Translations under genes and position numbers: made by a program
DNA from: an uncultured Nitrospirota bacterium
Lineage (GTDB): Bacteria; Nitrospirota; Nitrospiria; Nitrospirales; UBA8639
Length of the DNA: 50,725 nt
Direction: 5' to 3'
Assembly (NCBI GenBank): GCA_937139405.1
Contig: CAKZPV010000040.1
Location: 1-50,725 of the forward strand
Notes under the pieces: model-generated
Database searches by the model: none
What the model was told of the DNA's origin: nothing
Seen by the model: the letters and a program-made list of their open reading frames with translations, nothing else
In this document: in pieces, positions 16,985 through 25,796 of the stretch
How the letters are laid out: the number at the start of each line of letters is the position of its first letter
How positions within the stretch are numbered: the first letter of the stretch is position 1

Positions 16985-17192
16985 ATTTCCCGACGCCTGC
17001 TGTCTGGCCCTCTGGGCGAACGCTCTTATTGGCTGGCTGGCCTTGTTTGAGCAAAGCGAGTTGGTCAGCCCTCCTAACCTTGCGTTCGTCCCATCTGAAA
17101 AGGCCGGACGGGGCGTCAATGGTTTTGGGCCCTTTTGCCGAAACAAAAGGACCTCGGCTGCCGGGCTGAAACCCAGCACATTCAATCCACAA
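16985..17192. repeat. Dispersed-type repeat unit
   Basis: This segment is open in several frames on both strands (for example KGPKTIDAPSGL and RRADQLALLKQG on the minus strand) and contains the near-palindromic CCTTTTGTTTCGGCAAAAGG. I recognise the pattern from repeats that recur in many bacterial chromosomes and give rise to spurious proteins. Only one copy is in this window, so its repetitive nature rests on recall and not on comparison here. Confidence 0.45.
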
Positions 17193-17230
17193 TTCTTGGT
17201 CAATCGCTGAAATAAGTCAAGGAAACTTAA

Positions 17231-18997
17231 CTACAGCAGCGGTTCGCTAGAAAGGAGGGAGAAGCCACCATGTTCGAGGACCACAATCCAATCGGCCACG
17301 GCTCCAGGAATCTCTTGGCGCAATGGCGTTTGGAGAATAATCATTTTCTTTCCAGAGGCCGCTAGATGCATTTGCCATTCTTTTTCATCTCGCGGCCCCA
17401 GAAAATACACTTTCCGCTGGGCATAAAAACTCAGGGATGGCCGCTTTCTTCCCACTTGTAGCAACCGATCGTCTTTCTTCAAGTTAAACCCCGCAATCGC
17501 CGCTAATTGCTGAGGCGGTTCGAGAAAATACATATGAAAGACGGGAAGCGCGCCTTTGACCAGGAACACACCAAAGACCAACATCATTCCAGCAGCCATT
17601 CCCACTGCCCATGATCGCTTCGTTTCTGAATCCAGGCACAGTCGAATGCCCAGAGTCCCTAGCAAAATAACCGATCCCATGATGACTGGAAGCCACCCAA
17701 AGTCCACCTGTGCCGCAGCCGGGAACTCCTTGGTGATTTGCTTGATAAATTGATGAAAAATGGCCGGAGCCACAATGATCGCAATTCCCAATACATAACC
17801 AATCACGAGAAGAAACCATCGAGCAACTCGCCAATCCGGTGGTAGGGCCATGTCTTGAAAACGTTTCCACCATAGCGCAACCAAAATGGCCGAGGCTGGA
17901 AACAACGGATAAATATAATGAGGCAGTCGTGTGGCCGAGAGAGAGAAAAAGATTAACAGTCCCACGACCCATATACTCAAGAAAAATTCTAGATTGGTCT
18001 CTCGTGTTGCAAGGCCCTGTTTGTTCCAATAGGCTTTCCATTTTTTTAGCGATTGGTACAGCACTGAGGGCAGGAACGCACTCCAAGGGAAAAACCCCAG
18101 AAGCAAGATAGGCACATAGAAGAAAATGGTGCCCCCATGTCCTTCCATGGGGTTCATGAATCGCCCAGTGGTGTTGGCTTGCGCAGCAGCCCAATAGGCC
18201 TCAGCATGGATTTGAATCATCGCCACATACCAAGGGGCTGCTACTACAATGACCAGGCCTGCACCCAAGATCGGAAATCCGTTTTGCCAAAAATGTTTCC
18301 ATTGTCGAGTCACCGTGAGGTAGGGAATGACACCCACTAAGGGAATGATGATGCTAACTGGCCCCTTGACCAGCATTCCGAAACCCATAGCCAAGTAAAA
18401 GCTCATGAACCACCATCGTGTGTTGTTGGTCGAACCATGTAAACCGTGCCAAAAACTATAGCCAGCCAACGTGGTAAAGACGACGAGCTCTGGATCAGTG
18501 ATGACCATGCGATTGATGGCCAAAAATTCCATATTGAGTAAAAGCATGATTGATGATAGAAAAGCCAGAGGCGCACCCAGCCATCGATAGACAAAGGCAT
18601 ACTGCAGCAGCAACACACAGAGTCCTGAGAGAGCCGAGGGAAATCGCGCCGCAAATTCATTGATGCCGAATAGGCTATAGGACCCGCTAATCAGCCAATA
18701 GGTAAAAGCTGGTTTGGCAAAACGTGGTTCATAATTGAGAGTGGGTGAAATCCAATCACCGGTTTCCAGCATTTCTCTGGCAGCTTCAGCATTACTGCCT
18801 TCATCACGATCAGTCAGCCCTAAACTACCCATCTCCAACCCACCAAGCCATCCACCTTCCAAGCCAAACAGCCAGAAACTCAGAACGAGCAGCAACGCAA
18901 CATGTGAGAATGGAGAAGAAGAAAACTTTACTTGAAGAGAGGAAGGGGTAGGAGGCGGCGTCGAGGAAGAATCGGAAAGGACTGATTGATTATCCAC
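17231..18997 (-). CDS. ArnT/PMT-family membrane glycosyltransferase
   Basis: The 588-residue protein has many hydrophobic segments and the family's N-terminal loop with acidic residues (TDRDEGSNAEAAREML), followed by EPRFAKPAFTYWL. This is the pattern of GT39/GT83 enzymes that transfer a sugar from an undecaprenyl or dolichyl phosphate carrier to lipid A or protein on the periplasmic side. The start overlaps the LAB-N gene by eight bases, and a GT2 gene lies upstream, giving a three-gene unit. The acceptor is unknown; lipid A is a guess from the neighbours. Confidence 0.85.
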   Translation of the reverse strand: MDNQSVLSDSSSTPPPTPSSLQVKFSSSPFSHVALLLVLSFWLFGLEGGWLGGLEMGSLGLTDRDEGSNAEAAREMLETGDWISPTLNYEPRFAKPAFTYWLISGSYSLFGINEFAARFPSALSGLCVLLLQYAFVYRWLGAPLAFLSSIMLLLNMEFLAINRMVITDPELVVFTTLAGYSFWHGLHGSTNNTRWWFMSFYLAMGFGMLVKGPVSIIIPLVGVIPYLTVTRQWKHFWQNGFPILGAGLVIVVAAPWYVAMIQIHAEAYWAAAQANTTGRFMNPMEGHGGTIFFYVPILLLGFFPWSAFLPSVLYQSLKKWKAYWNKQGLATRETNLEFFLSIWVVGLLIFFSLSATRLPHYIYPLFPASAILVALWWKRFQDMALPPDWRVARWFLLVIGYVLGIAIIVAPAIFHQFIKQITKEFPAAAQVDFGWLPVIMGSVILLGTLGIRLCLDSETKRSWAVGMAAGMMLVFGVFLVKGALPVFHMYFLEPPQQLAAIAGFNLKKDDRLLQVGRKRPSLSFYAQRKVYFLGPRDEKEWQMHLAASGKKMIILQTPLRQEIPGAVADWIVVLEHGGFSLLSSEPLL

Positions 18998-19286
18998 TCA
19001 CCGCTCGCTTCTTGGCACGATAGAGAAGAATGAGGTTACGCACATAGACGATTGTCCCCACACTTTGACCAGCGATAAAAACTGGATCCACACGATGAAG
19101 GGCATAGGCTAAGACAATGACACTCCCAATCAAACTCATGTACCAAAAAGAGATGGGAATATGACTTTCTTCTCGCCGTTCTGATGACGCCCATTGCAAC
19201 AACCATCGAGAAAAAAAGAGGCTTTGCCCCAAAAACCCAATCCCCAACCATACGATTTCTTCCGTTGACAGTGATGTGAAATCCAT
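18990..19286 (-). CDS. Small membrane protein with lipid-A-disaccharide synthase N-terminal (LAB-N) domain
   Basis: The 98-residue protein has about three hydrophobic segments and matches the LAB-N pattern (GFLGQSLFFSRWLLQWASSE, then HIPISFWYMSLIGSVIVLAY). LAB-N proteins are often encoded next to glycosyltransferases of lipid A or undecaprenyl-linked sugars. The stop overlaps the ArnT-like gene by eight bases and the start is three bases from the GT2 stop. A role in carrying or presenting the lipid-linked sugar is inference. Confidence 0.85.
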   Translation of the reverse strand: MDFTSLSTEEIVWLGIGFLGQSLFFSRWLLQWASSERREESHIPISFWYMSLIGSVIVLAYALHRVDPVFIAGQSVGTIVYVRNLILLYRAKKRAVSG

Positions 19287-19289
19287 TTC

Positions 19290-20063
19290 TTAGCCATCAC
19301 TCTTTTGGCACTCAGTTGATTGGGGAGACTTGGTTTCTCTCATCTGATAGTTTAAGCATCGTTTCTGCATCCAGCGAACGGCAAACAAATCATACAACCC
19401 GACAAACAACCGATTGCCGACTCCATATTTGGACATCCCATGTTTACGCGGAAAATGTTGGACTGGGACTTCTGCCACCGTAAACCCGTACATCTTCGCA
19501 ACCGCCGGGAAAAATCGATGCATATTTTTAAACAGGGGCATACGTTCGACGACGGCTCTTCGAAAGATTTTCAATGAACATCCCGTATCGGCAATTCCAT
19601 CATGAACAACCCAATTTCGCACCTGATTGGCAATGGTCGATGACCATCGGCGCACCATATTGTCATGTCGAGCCGCACGACGTCCGCAGACTAAATCAAA
19701 CTCTTTGATCAACGGCAGCAGTTTAGCAAAATCGTTCGGATCATATTGCAAATCTCCATCCATGGTTGCAATCAATTCACCATTTGCCTGACGAAACCCT
19801 GCGTCAAATGCGGCCGTTTGACCATGATTGTGGTCCAAGTGTATGACCCGAACTACCTCTGATTGTCTCATGCATTCATCCAACAGTGACTCACTGCCAT
19901 CAGTGCTCCCATCATCCACAAACATTAGTTCGAAAGGAGCCGTCTTGCTCTCGGGTCGGACGTCAAAAAATTTGAGCAGTTGGCTCATTAATAACGGAAT
20001 ATTATCCCGTTCGTCTTTAATGGGAATGACAACAGAAATCCATGGGAGAGGCGGAATGCTCAT
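19290..20063 (-). CDS. GT2 glycosyltransferase, dolichyl/undecaprenyl-phosphate sugar synthase type
   Basis: The 257-residue protein from ATG 20063 starts MSIPPLPWISVVIPIKDERD, a typical GT2 beginning. FVDDGSTDGS and MDGDLQYDP are the nucleotide-sugar/metal motifs. No C-terminal membrane helices are obvious. It most resembles ArnC/DPM1-type enzymes that move a sugar onto a polyprenyl phosphate. An in-frame GTG at 20108 is possible, but its extra 15 residues do not match the fold and no clear ribosome site supports it. It is the first gene of the GT2, LAB-N, ArnT-like unit. Confidence 0.85.
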   Translation of the reverse strand: MSIPPLPWISVVIPIKDERDNIPLLMSQLLKFFDVRPESKTAPFELMFVDDGSTDGSESLLDECMRQSEVVRVIHLDHNHGQTAAFDAGFRQANGELIATMDGDLQYDPNDFAKLLPLIKEFDLVCGRRAARHDNMVRRWSSTIANQVRNWVVHDGIADTGCSLKIFRRAVVERMPLFKNMHRFFPAVAKMYGFTVAEVPVQHFPRKHGMSKYGVGNRLFVGLYDLFAVRWMQKRCLNYQMRETKSPQSTECQKSDG

Positions 20064-20255
20064 GGAGAGAACATAGGACGCTACCAGTCTTTGCTCTTGA
20101 AAAACCACGCACGGTCAGATACTGCAAGTTCGCGTGAGCATTCTACTGAATCCCTGAAAAACCGGTCAAACATTGTGAGCACGCGATCAGCACTTCCTAA
20201 AAACATTCGTCCATCCTATACACAATGCTCTTTCTCTGCGACTTATGAAGGAAAG

Positions 20256-20284
20256 TTGACCAGGGATAGAAGCTTTTGTAAGGT
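20256..20284 (+). promoter_or_regulatory. Promoter candidate for the 87-residue protein
   Basis: TTGACC and TAAGGT are separated by 17 bases, 27 bases before the start codon at 20312. The -35 is good and the -10 is weak. Confidence 0.4.
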
Positions 20285-20311
20285 GAGAATTATTTTCGCG
20301 GAGGACAATCA

Positions 20312-20575
20312 ATGCACGCTATGCAAGAAGACATCATGCAAGCCTATACGGAAATAGAACAGGCCATGCAGCGCTATTCAATTTTGCTAGAAGAATATGT
20401 CGTGACTCTACAAAAGAGTGAGGAGGCAGCAGATCAGGTGAAATTCCAACGAATGAAAGCTGGTTCAACAGCGATACGCGACAGCAGCCAAATTTATCTC
20501 TCATATGCGAAGTTCATTGCGTATGGGATGCCTGACAGTGAAGAATTGATTGAGGATGAAGACTTGCAGAGTTAG
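20312..20575 (+). CDS. Conserved-looking small helical protein
   Basis: The 87-residue protein has the ribosome site GGAGGACAATCA before ATG and a strong intrinsic terminator 18 bases after its stop, so it is a complete one-gene unit. It is mainly alpha-helical (EIEQAMQRYSILLEEYVVTL), with an acidic C-terminus (EELIEDEDLQS) and no membrane segment or signal. I recognise no family. A small cytosolic coiled-coil or regulatory protein is possible. Confidence 0.72.
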   Translation: MHAMQEDIMQAYTEIEQAMQRYSILLEEYVVTLQKSEEAADQVKFQRMKAGSTAIRDSSQIYLSYAKFIAYGMPDSEELIEDEDLQS

Positions 20576-20592
20576 GGATGGGGCCTAGTCAT

Positions 20593-20626
20593 GTGAGAAG
20601 ACCCTTCCTTCTCACTTTTCTCTTTT
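20593..20626 (+). terminator. Intrinsic terminator after the 87-residue gene
   Basis: GTGAGAAG (20593-20600) pairs with CTTCTCAC (20608-20615) around a 7-base loop and is followed by TTTTCTCTTTT. This is a standard plus-strand rho-independent terminator. Confidence 0.85.
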
Positions 20627-20646
20627 GACTTCTTCACTAAGAAACT

Positions 20647-20723
20647 TGGTCGGGGCGAGCCGATTTGAACGGCCGACCTCTCGCACCCCAAGCGAGTGCG
20701 CTACCGGGCTGCGCTACGCCCCG
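20647..20723 (-). tRNA. tRNA-Pro (GGG anticodon)
   Basis: The minus strand folds as a 77-base tRNA with encoded CCA. The acceptor arms are CGGGGCG and CGCCCCG, the D arm contains GCGC...GCGC, the anticodon stem is CTCGC/GCGAG with loop TTGGGGT (anticodon GGG), and the T arm contains GTTCAAATC. It lies downstream of the MerR/IHF genes on the same strand and may be co-transcribed with them. Confidence 0.95.
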
Positions 20724-20758
20724 CCAATATCGTATTGTTCTCGATTTCACTTCCCCAA

Positions 20759-21109
20759 TTAAGCTGATTGACGGTCTAGAAGCTTTAAAATACCCTGCAA
20801 TTCGGACTTGGCTTTCTCGACACGATCTTTAGGAACTTGAACGGATTTTCCTCCGCGTTTCTTGCGATACCAAAATCGCTTCAACCCTACAATCGTGTAC
20901 CCCTCTTCATAGAGCATCCGCTTTATCTCAAAAATCGTTTCAATATCGGTTTTGGTATAGATGCGGTGCTTACCCTGACTTTTCTTCGGTTTGAGAAAAA
21001 TGAATTCTGATTCCCAAAACCGCAGAACATATGCAGGAAGATTGGTTAACGAGGCGACTTCTCCAATCTTATACCCAGTCTTCTCCTCGTGTTTAATGCC
21101 CGCTCCCAT
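20759..21109 (-). CDS. MerR-family transcriptional regulator
   Basis: The 116-residue protein has an N-terminal MerR winged helix ([20 protein letters not shown] at about 13-32, then [24 protein letters not shown]). The C-terminus is short and basic, without an effector-binding domain, as in the small MerR proteins that often sit next to ihfA. It begins 17 bases after the IHF/HU stop, so the two form an operon. The target is unknown. Confidence 0.88.
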   Translation of the reverse strand: MGAGIKHEEKTGYKIGEVASLTNLPAYVLRFWESEFIFLKPKKSQGKHRIYTKTDIETIFEIKRMLYEEGYTIVGLKRFWYRKKRGGKSVQVPKDRVEKAKSELQGILKLLDRQSA

Positions 21110-21126
21110 TCTTGTTCACACCATAA

Positions 21127-21426
21127 TCATGATACGCTTTGGCTTTGGCCTTCTGAATTAACATATTGTTTAAAAAGTGCGCTTGGTCGGAAAGACACCA
21201 CTCGACGTGGTGTGATGGCAATTTCCTCTCCGGTCCGTGGATTGCGCCCTTTTCGTTCCCCTTTACTTCGAACCACAAAATTGCCAAACCCAGCAATTTT
21301 GACAACTTCGCCTTGCTGCAACATGGCCTTAATTAAGTCTAAGACCTGCTCGACCATTTCCATGGACTCAGCTTTCTGAATCCCCGCAGTTTCCGTAATG
21401 ATATCAGCGATGTCCGCCTTTCGCAT
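21127..21426 (-). CDS. ihfA: Integration host factor alpha / HU-family DNA-bending protein
   Basis: The 99-residue protein begins MRKADIADIITETAGIQKAE and contains KIAGFGNFVVRSKGERKGRNP, the conserved beta-arm region of HU/IHF. The RNPRTGEEI segment carries the DNA-intercalating proline. The N-terminus and the linked merR gene favour IHF-alpha over HU, but the subunit assignment is inference. A good sigma-70 promoter is present at 21508-21536. Confidence 0.88.
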   Translation of the reverse strand: MRKADIADIITETAGIQKAESMEMVEQVLDLIKAMLQQGEVVKIAGFGNFVVRSKGERKGRNPRTGEEIAITPRRVVSFRPSALFKQYVNSEGQSQSVS

Positions 21427-21507
21427 AATCAGTACCCCCTGGCAAATGATTTTGAAAGGAGTGGAAACAGACGATCTGTCTTATCTCCAGACGCCCTTAG
21501 TTGACAA

Positions 21508-21536
21508 AACGTAACCCCCCTCATCAATCTTGTCAA
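21508..21536 (-). promoter_or_regulatory. Sigma-70-type promoter for ihfA-merR
   Basis: On the minus strand a perfect TTGACA is followed, 17 bases later, by TACGTT. Transcription would begin near 21500, with a leader of about 75 bases before the ATG at 21426. No other gene lies in 21427-21613. Confidence 0.6.
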
Positions 21537-21613
21537 GAACTTCTTACTTTTCAGGGCTTTATCCATAATGAAGGAGTAAGATGAACCGGGAGAAGAAGAT
21601 GGCCAAAGAACCC

Positions 21614-23209
21614 CTATGTCTCTTGCTTTTCACGCATGAGTTTGTATTCAATGCTATCGGCTAACGCCTGCCAACTCGCTTCAATAATATTCTCCGAAAC
21701 ACCGACAGTCCCCCATTTCTCTTTGTGATCCCCGGATTCGATCAGCACCCGAACCCGCGATCCCGTCCCCCTCAATCCCGTTAACACCCGGACTTTATAG
21801 TCCAACAACTTGACTTCTTTGAGTTGCGGGTAGAAATGTTCCAACGCTTTTCGTAAGGCATGATCAAGGGCATTGACTGGACCATCTCCGACAGCCGCCG
21901 TATGTTCTACCACATCGCCAACTTTCACCTTAATCGTGGCTTCAGACATCGGCTCTTCATCAGTTTTGCGCTTCTCAACAATAATGCGGCACCCCAGCAG
22001 TTCAAATGAGGGCGTATGAGTCCCCAGTGCTTTGCGCACGAGCAATTCAAACGATCCTTCGGCTCCTTCAAACTGAAAACCTTCATATTCTAAATTTTTC
22101 AGGGAACCTAACAATTCCTGAACTTTGGGATTCTCCTGAGAGAGATCGAGACCAAAGTTCGCCATCTTTCCAAATACTGCGCTGCGCCCACTGTTATCTG
22201 AAATCAAAACTCGGCGTTGATTGCCAACTTGATCAGGTTGAACATGCTCATAGGTCAGCGGATTTTTTTGAACCGCATGAATATGGACTCCCCCTTTATG
22301 AGCAAAAGCCGTATCCCCGACATAGGGTTGACGCTTATTTGGTAAAAGATTCGCCATTTCCGCCACATAATGGGAAATGGTTCTGAGATTGGCTAACTTT
22401 CCATCACCCAATGCTGTTCGACCCATTTTCAACTCTAAGTTCGCCATAATGGAACAAAGGTTCGCATTTCCACATCGCTCGCCAATACCATTGATCGTCC
22501 CCTGAACGTGCATCGCGCCGGCCTCAACTGCGACCAACGAATTCGCCACCCCCATCTCCGCATCATTATGAGCATGAATACCCAACGGTACGGAACAGTG
22601 TTCCCGTGTGGTCGCGACAATCTCGCGAATCTCCCAAGGCATGGTCCCTCCATTGGTATCACACAAGATCACACGTTCAGCTCCCGCTTTCATGGCTGAC
22701 TCAATAGTCTTCAACGCATAGACCGGATCGGTTTTGTAGCCATCAAAAAAATGTTCCGCATCGTAAAACACGTGCCGACCTTTCGAACGGAGAAAGACGA
22801 TCGAATCTTCGATTAATTCTAAATTGGTTTCTAAGGTCGTCTCTAAGGCCTCGGTCACATGTAATGTCCAGCTTTTTCCAAAAATCGTGACAATGTCAGT
22901 TTCAGCTGAAAGTAGCGCCTCAAGCGTAGGATCATCCTCTGCCGAATTCTTCGCCTTTCTCGTCGAACCAAATGCTACGATTTTTGCCTGCTGAAGAGGT
23001 GTAGATTTAATGATTTGAAAAAACTCTATATCTTTAGGATTGGCTCCAGGCCATCCACCTTCGATAAAATGCACACCCAATTCATCCAGCTTGAGCGTAA
23101 TCCGAACCTTATCTTCGACCGAAAAACTCACGTCCTCAGCCTGCGATCCATCTCGCAAGGTCGTATCATAGATTTCAATAGTTTGGTGCTTCATATCCAT
23201 CGCACTCAT
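21614..23209 (-). CDS. cimA: Citramalate synthase
   Basis: The protein has 531 residues from ATG 23209; a GTG six bases upstream is also open. It has the HMGL/isopropylmalate-synthase barrel ([14 protein letters not shown] near the start, then [21 protein letters not shown]) and a C-terminal LeuA-type allosteric domain (about 400-530). Length and the [13 protein letters not shown] segment match the CimA family, which condenses pyruvate with acetyl-CoA to (R)-citramalate for 2-oxobutyrate and isoleucine, and not 2-isopropylmalate synthase. It is the last gene of the operon that begins with alaC. The distinction from related synthases needs substrate data. Confidence 0.9.
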   Translation of the reverse strand: MSAMDMKHQTIEIYDTTLRDGSQAEDVSFSVEDKVRITLKLDELGVHFIEGGWPGANPKDIEFFQIIKSTPLQQAKIVAFGSTRKAKNSAEDDPTLEALLSAETDIVTIFGKSWTLHVTEALETTLETNLELIEDSIVFLRSKGRHVFYDAEHFFDGYKTDPVYALKTIESAMKAGAERVILCDTNGGTMPWEIREIVATTREHCSVPLGIHAHNDAEMGVANSLVAVEAGAMHVQGTINGIGERCGNANLCSIMANLELKMGRTALGDGKLANLRTISHYVAEMANLLPNKRQPYVGDTAFAHKGGVHIHAVQKNPLTYEHVQPDQVGNQRRVLISDNSGRSAVFGKMANFGLDLSQENPKVQELLGSLKNLEYEGFQFEGAEGSFELLVRKALGTHTPSFELLGCRIIVEKRKTDEEPMSEATIKVKVGDVVEHTAAVGDGPVNALDHALRKALEHFYPQLKEVKLLDYKVRVLTGLRGTGSRVRVLIESGDHKEKWGTVGVSENIIEASWQALADSIEYKLMREKQET

Positions 23210-23256
23210 TGTCACATCTCAATTTCATGCCAAACGTTCGTCCTAACCGTCTCAAC

Positions 23257-24483
23257 TTAGGCAGCAGGTGGTTTCTCTAACTCAAATTCCTGATGTAAGC
23301 CTCGAACGGCCAGTTCCATATATTTTTCTTCTACCACACACGAAATTTTAATTTCCGATGTACTAATCATCATAATATTGATCCCATCACGAGACAACGT
23401 CGCAAACATTCGTGCCGCAACTCCGGAATGCGAACGCATCCCAACCCCAACCAAAGAAACTTTGGCGATCGCTTCATTCACTTCAAAGGTTCGGGCTCCA
23501 ACCTCTTTTGCCAAATCTTGAACAAGAGAGATCGCTGCCTTCAGATCACTTCTTGGTACCGTAAAGGAAATGTCCGTCAGAGAATCTTGACTGACATTTT
23601 GAATAATCATATCCACATTAATCGCCGCTTCCGCAATTGCCACAAAGATTTTTGCGGCAATCCCAGGCTGATCAGGAACACCAACTACCGTGACCTTGGC
23701 CTGATTACGATCCCCTGTGACTCCAGAAACTAAGACTTGTTCCATATCTACATCCTCTTTTACCACACGAGTTCCCGGTCCGTCTTGAAAACTAGAGCGC
23801 ACTTCTACCGGTACTTGATGTTTCGCTGCAAGCTCTACTGAACGTGTCTGTAAAACCTTGGCGCCTAAACTCGCCATCTCCAGCATTTCCTCATAGGAGA
23901 TTTTATCTAATCGCCTGGCGGATGGAACCATATTTGGATCGGCTGTATAGACACCATCTACGTCCGTATAGATAAAACACGTATCCGCTTTGAGAGCCGC
24001 GGCCAAAACCACTGCCGTGAGATCAGACCCTCCCCTTCCTAGGGTCGTCACATCAGATGCTTCATTGATGCCTTGAAACCCAGCTACAATCGGCACGACC
24101 TTATCTTTTAAGGCCAAAAGGACCCGCTTTGTATCGACACGAGAAACACGAGCTTTCGTATGGGCCCCATCCGTCACAATACCCACTTGTCGCCCGGTAA
24201 ATGATCGTGCGTTGACTCCGAGATTTTTCAAAATCATGGCCATCAAGGCAATCGTCACACGTTCTCCCGACGAGAGCAACACATCCAATTCTCGGTCATC
24301 AGGATCCGTGCTTAATTCTCTTGCCATTTTCATGAGCCGATCAGTCTCTCCACTCATGGCAGACAGCACAACCACCAATTGATGCCCCTCGCGATAGGTT
24401 TTATCAATGAGCTGGGCCACATGCTGAATACGCTCGATATTTCCCACTGATGACCCACCAAATTTTTGAACATAACAAGCCAT
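23257..24483 (-). CDS. lysC: Aspartate kinase
   Basis: The 408-residue protein begins [19 protein letters not shown], the aspartokinase phosphate-binding signature. The kinase core (about 1-245, with [18 protein letters not shown]) is followed by two ACT domains (about 265-400), the usual site of lysine/threonine feedback control. It makes aspartyl-4-phosphate. It begins five bases after the ApgM-like gene. Confidence 0.96.
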   Translation of the reverse strand: MACYVQKFGGSSVGNIERIQHVAQLIDKTYREGHQLVVVLSAMSGETDRLMKMARELSTDPDDRELDVLLSSGERVTIALMAMILKNLGVNARSFTGRQVGIVTDGAHTKARVSRVDTKRVLLALKDKVVPIVAGFQGINEASDVTTLGRGGSDLTAVVLAAALKADTCFIYTDVDGVYTADPNMVPSARRLDKISYEEMLEMASLGAKVLQTRSVELAAKHQVPVEVRSSFQDGPGTRVVKEDVDMEQVLVSGVTGDRNQAKVTVVGVPDQPGIAAKIFVAIAEAAINVDMIIQNVSQDSLTDISFTVPRSDLKAAISLVQDLAKEVGARTFEVNEAIAKVSLVGVGMRSHSGVAARMFATLSRDGINIMMISTSEIKISCVVEEKYMELAVRGLHQEFELEKPPAA

Positions 24484-24488
24484 CCCAG

Positions 24489-25724
24489 TTATTTCTTTCC
24501 GAAAAACCGTTCAAAAAAGTTAGCCGCATGCTGAAGAGGATGGTCTGATACTTCTTCATCATGAAAGGCCACAGTAGATTGATGTCCATCCGCCTTCGGT
24601 CCTTCATACAGTACATACCGACTGTAAGGATGCCTGCCTTCCTCCACTTTATTCGTGCACGACGTGGCGACCACAAAAAGCCGTGTTTCATTGGTTTCGT
24701 CGCACAATTTCTGTAATGGCCCGATCAGATGTTCGTCAACCTGTTCCAGATTCTCCACAAACGTCGATGCTGAGACCGGTTGTTCTTGTTGCAACATCTG
24801 GTTTGAAAAAGGAACATGAAGACATGCGAGATCATGTTTTTCCAAAATTTTTGCGGCGATGTCTACCATTTTTTCTAATCGATCAGATTCATTCGCAACA
24901 GAATCTTCTATCTTCACGACATGCAGGCCAGCAGCCATTGCAACACCACGATAGGGGCCATCTTGGGACACAACAGCACCACGAATGGGCCATCGTTCTT
25001 GTAGCGTAGGCAACTCTGCTTGCTTACTCTGCCCCCATGGCCACAAACAATTGGCAGGTTTCAAGCCAGCGTTGACTCGTTCTTGATTCACAGGATGATG
25101 CCGTAAGATCATACGAGAAGCTTCCATCAATTCGCGCAAAATTTCAGCCCCATCTCCCGTCGCAAGAAAACCCTCAATAGATTGACCTAACGCTCCCCGC
25201 GGATCCCGACAACCAATTTTAGCATTTCCCCCTGCCCAAACCATGAGATGTCGAGCTTGATGCCCCATGTAAAACTGAATATTTTCTGACACTAATTGTT
25301 CGTTAATAGCATCAAGCAACTCACGCGCTTCTTCGGTCTCCAAGCCTCCACCGGAGACATCATCCATGATTAACGCCGAGCCAAGCTTTTTCCCATCTCC
25401 CCAATCATCCTTTGCGCGCAGAGTGACAAAATCACACAAAAATGCAACATCATTCCGATCAAGCATCACTTCTAAGTTCATGCTCTCAAACACCCCTGGT
25501 CCGACATACCACTTCTGCGTGTCATATCCTAACAAGCTTAAAAAGGCCAGTTCCCCAGCAAAAACACGAGATTCCTCGGGAAACGCGAAACGCCCGAGTT
25601 CCCCATGTCGAGCTAGTTCATCAAGAAACGGAATATTGGCCACCTGCAATACCGTACGAGGGCCTAACTCATCAAAGGAATGAGTCGGCATTCCATCAAT
25701 GTGAACCATGATCGTTTTTTTCAC
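24489..25724 (-). CDS. ApgM-like protein with altered active site, possible homoserine kinase analogue
   Basis: The 411-residue protein (GTG start) has the fold signature of archaeal-type phosphoglycerate mutase, including the segment ending LSLLGYD at 62-68. By eye alignment the catalytic Ser of the GSDTAHLSLLGYD motif is Gly57. The middle metal site (DEAGHD) is replaced by FSNQML near 306-311. The last one (TGDHSTP) is TSCTNKV near 354-360. Asp10 of the first site remains. So ordinary mutase chemistry is doubtful. Proteins of this group next to hom and thrC are annotated in some schemes as proposed homoserine kinase, and no thrB is visible here. It sits between thrC and lysC. Confidence 0.7.
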   Translation of the reverse strand: MKKTIMVHIDGMPTHSFDELGPRTVLQVANIPFLDELARHGELGRFAFPEESRVFAGELAFLSLLGYDTQKWYVGPGVFESMNLEVMLDRNDVAFLCDFVTLRAKDDWGDGKKLGSALIMDDVSGGGLETEEARELLDAINEQLVSENIQFYMGHQARHLMVWAGGNAKIGCRDPRGALGQSIEGFLATGDGAEILRELMEASRMILRHHPVNQERVNAGLKPANCLWPWGQSKQAELPTLQERWPIRGAVVSQDGPYRGVAMAAGLHVVKIEDSVANESDRLEKMVDIAAKILEKHDLACLHVPFSNQMLQQEQPVSASTFVENLEQVDEHLIGPLQKLCDETNETRLFVVATSCTNKVEEGRHPYSRYVLYEGPKADGHQSTVAFHDEEVSDHPLQHAANFFERFFGKK

Positions 25725-25796
25725 GATCCTTGCCTCACTGTTTTAGAGTTCATGGTGTTGGAGATTTATAATATTAGCGATGAACACAGAAAAGGA

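Noticed and set aside
16968-17203. First 81 residues of a longer HEPN gene and a 74-residue frame on the same strand
   Set aside because: They consist of the repeat segment; a ribosome site supports the start at 16960 instead.
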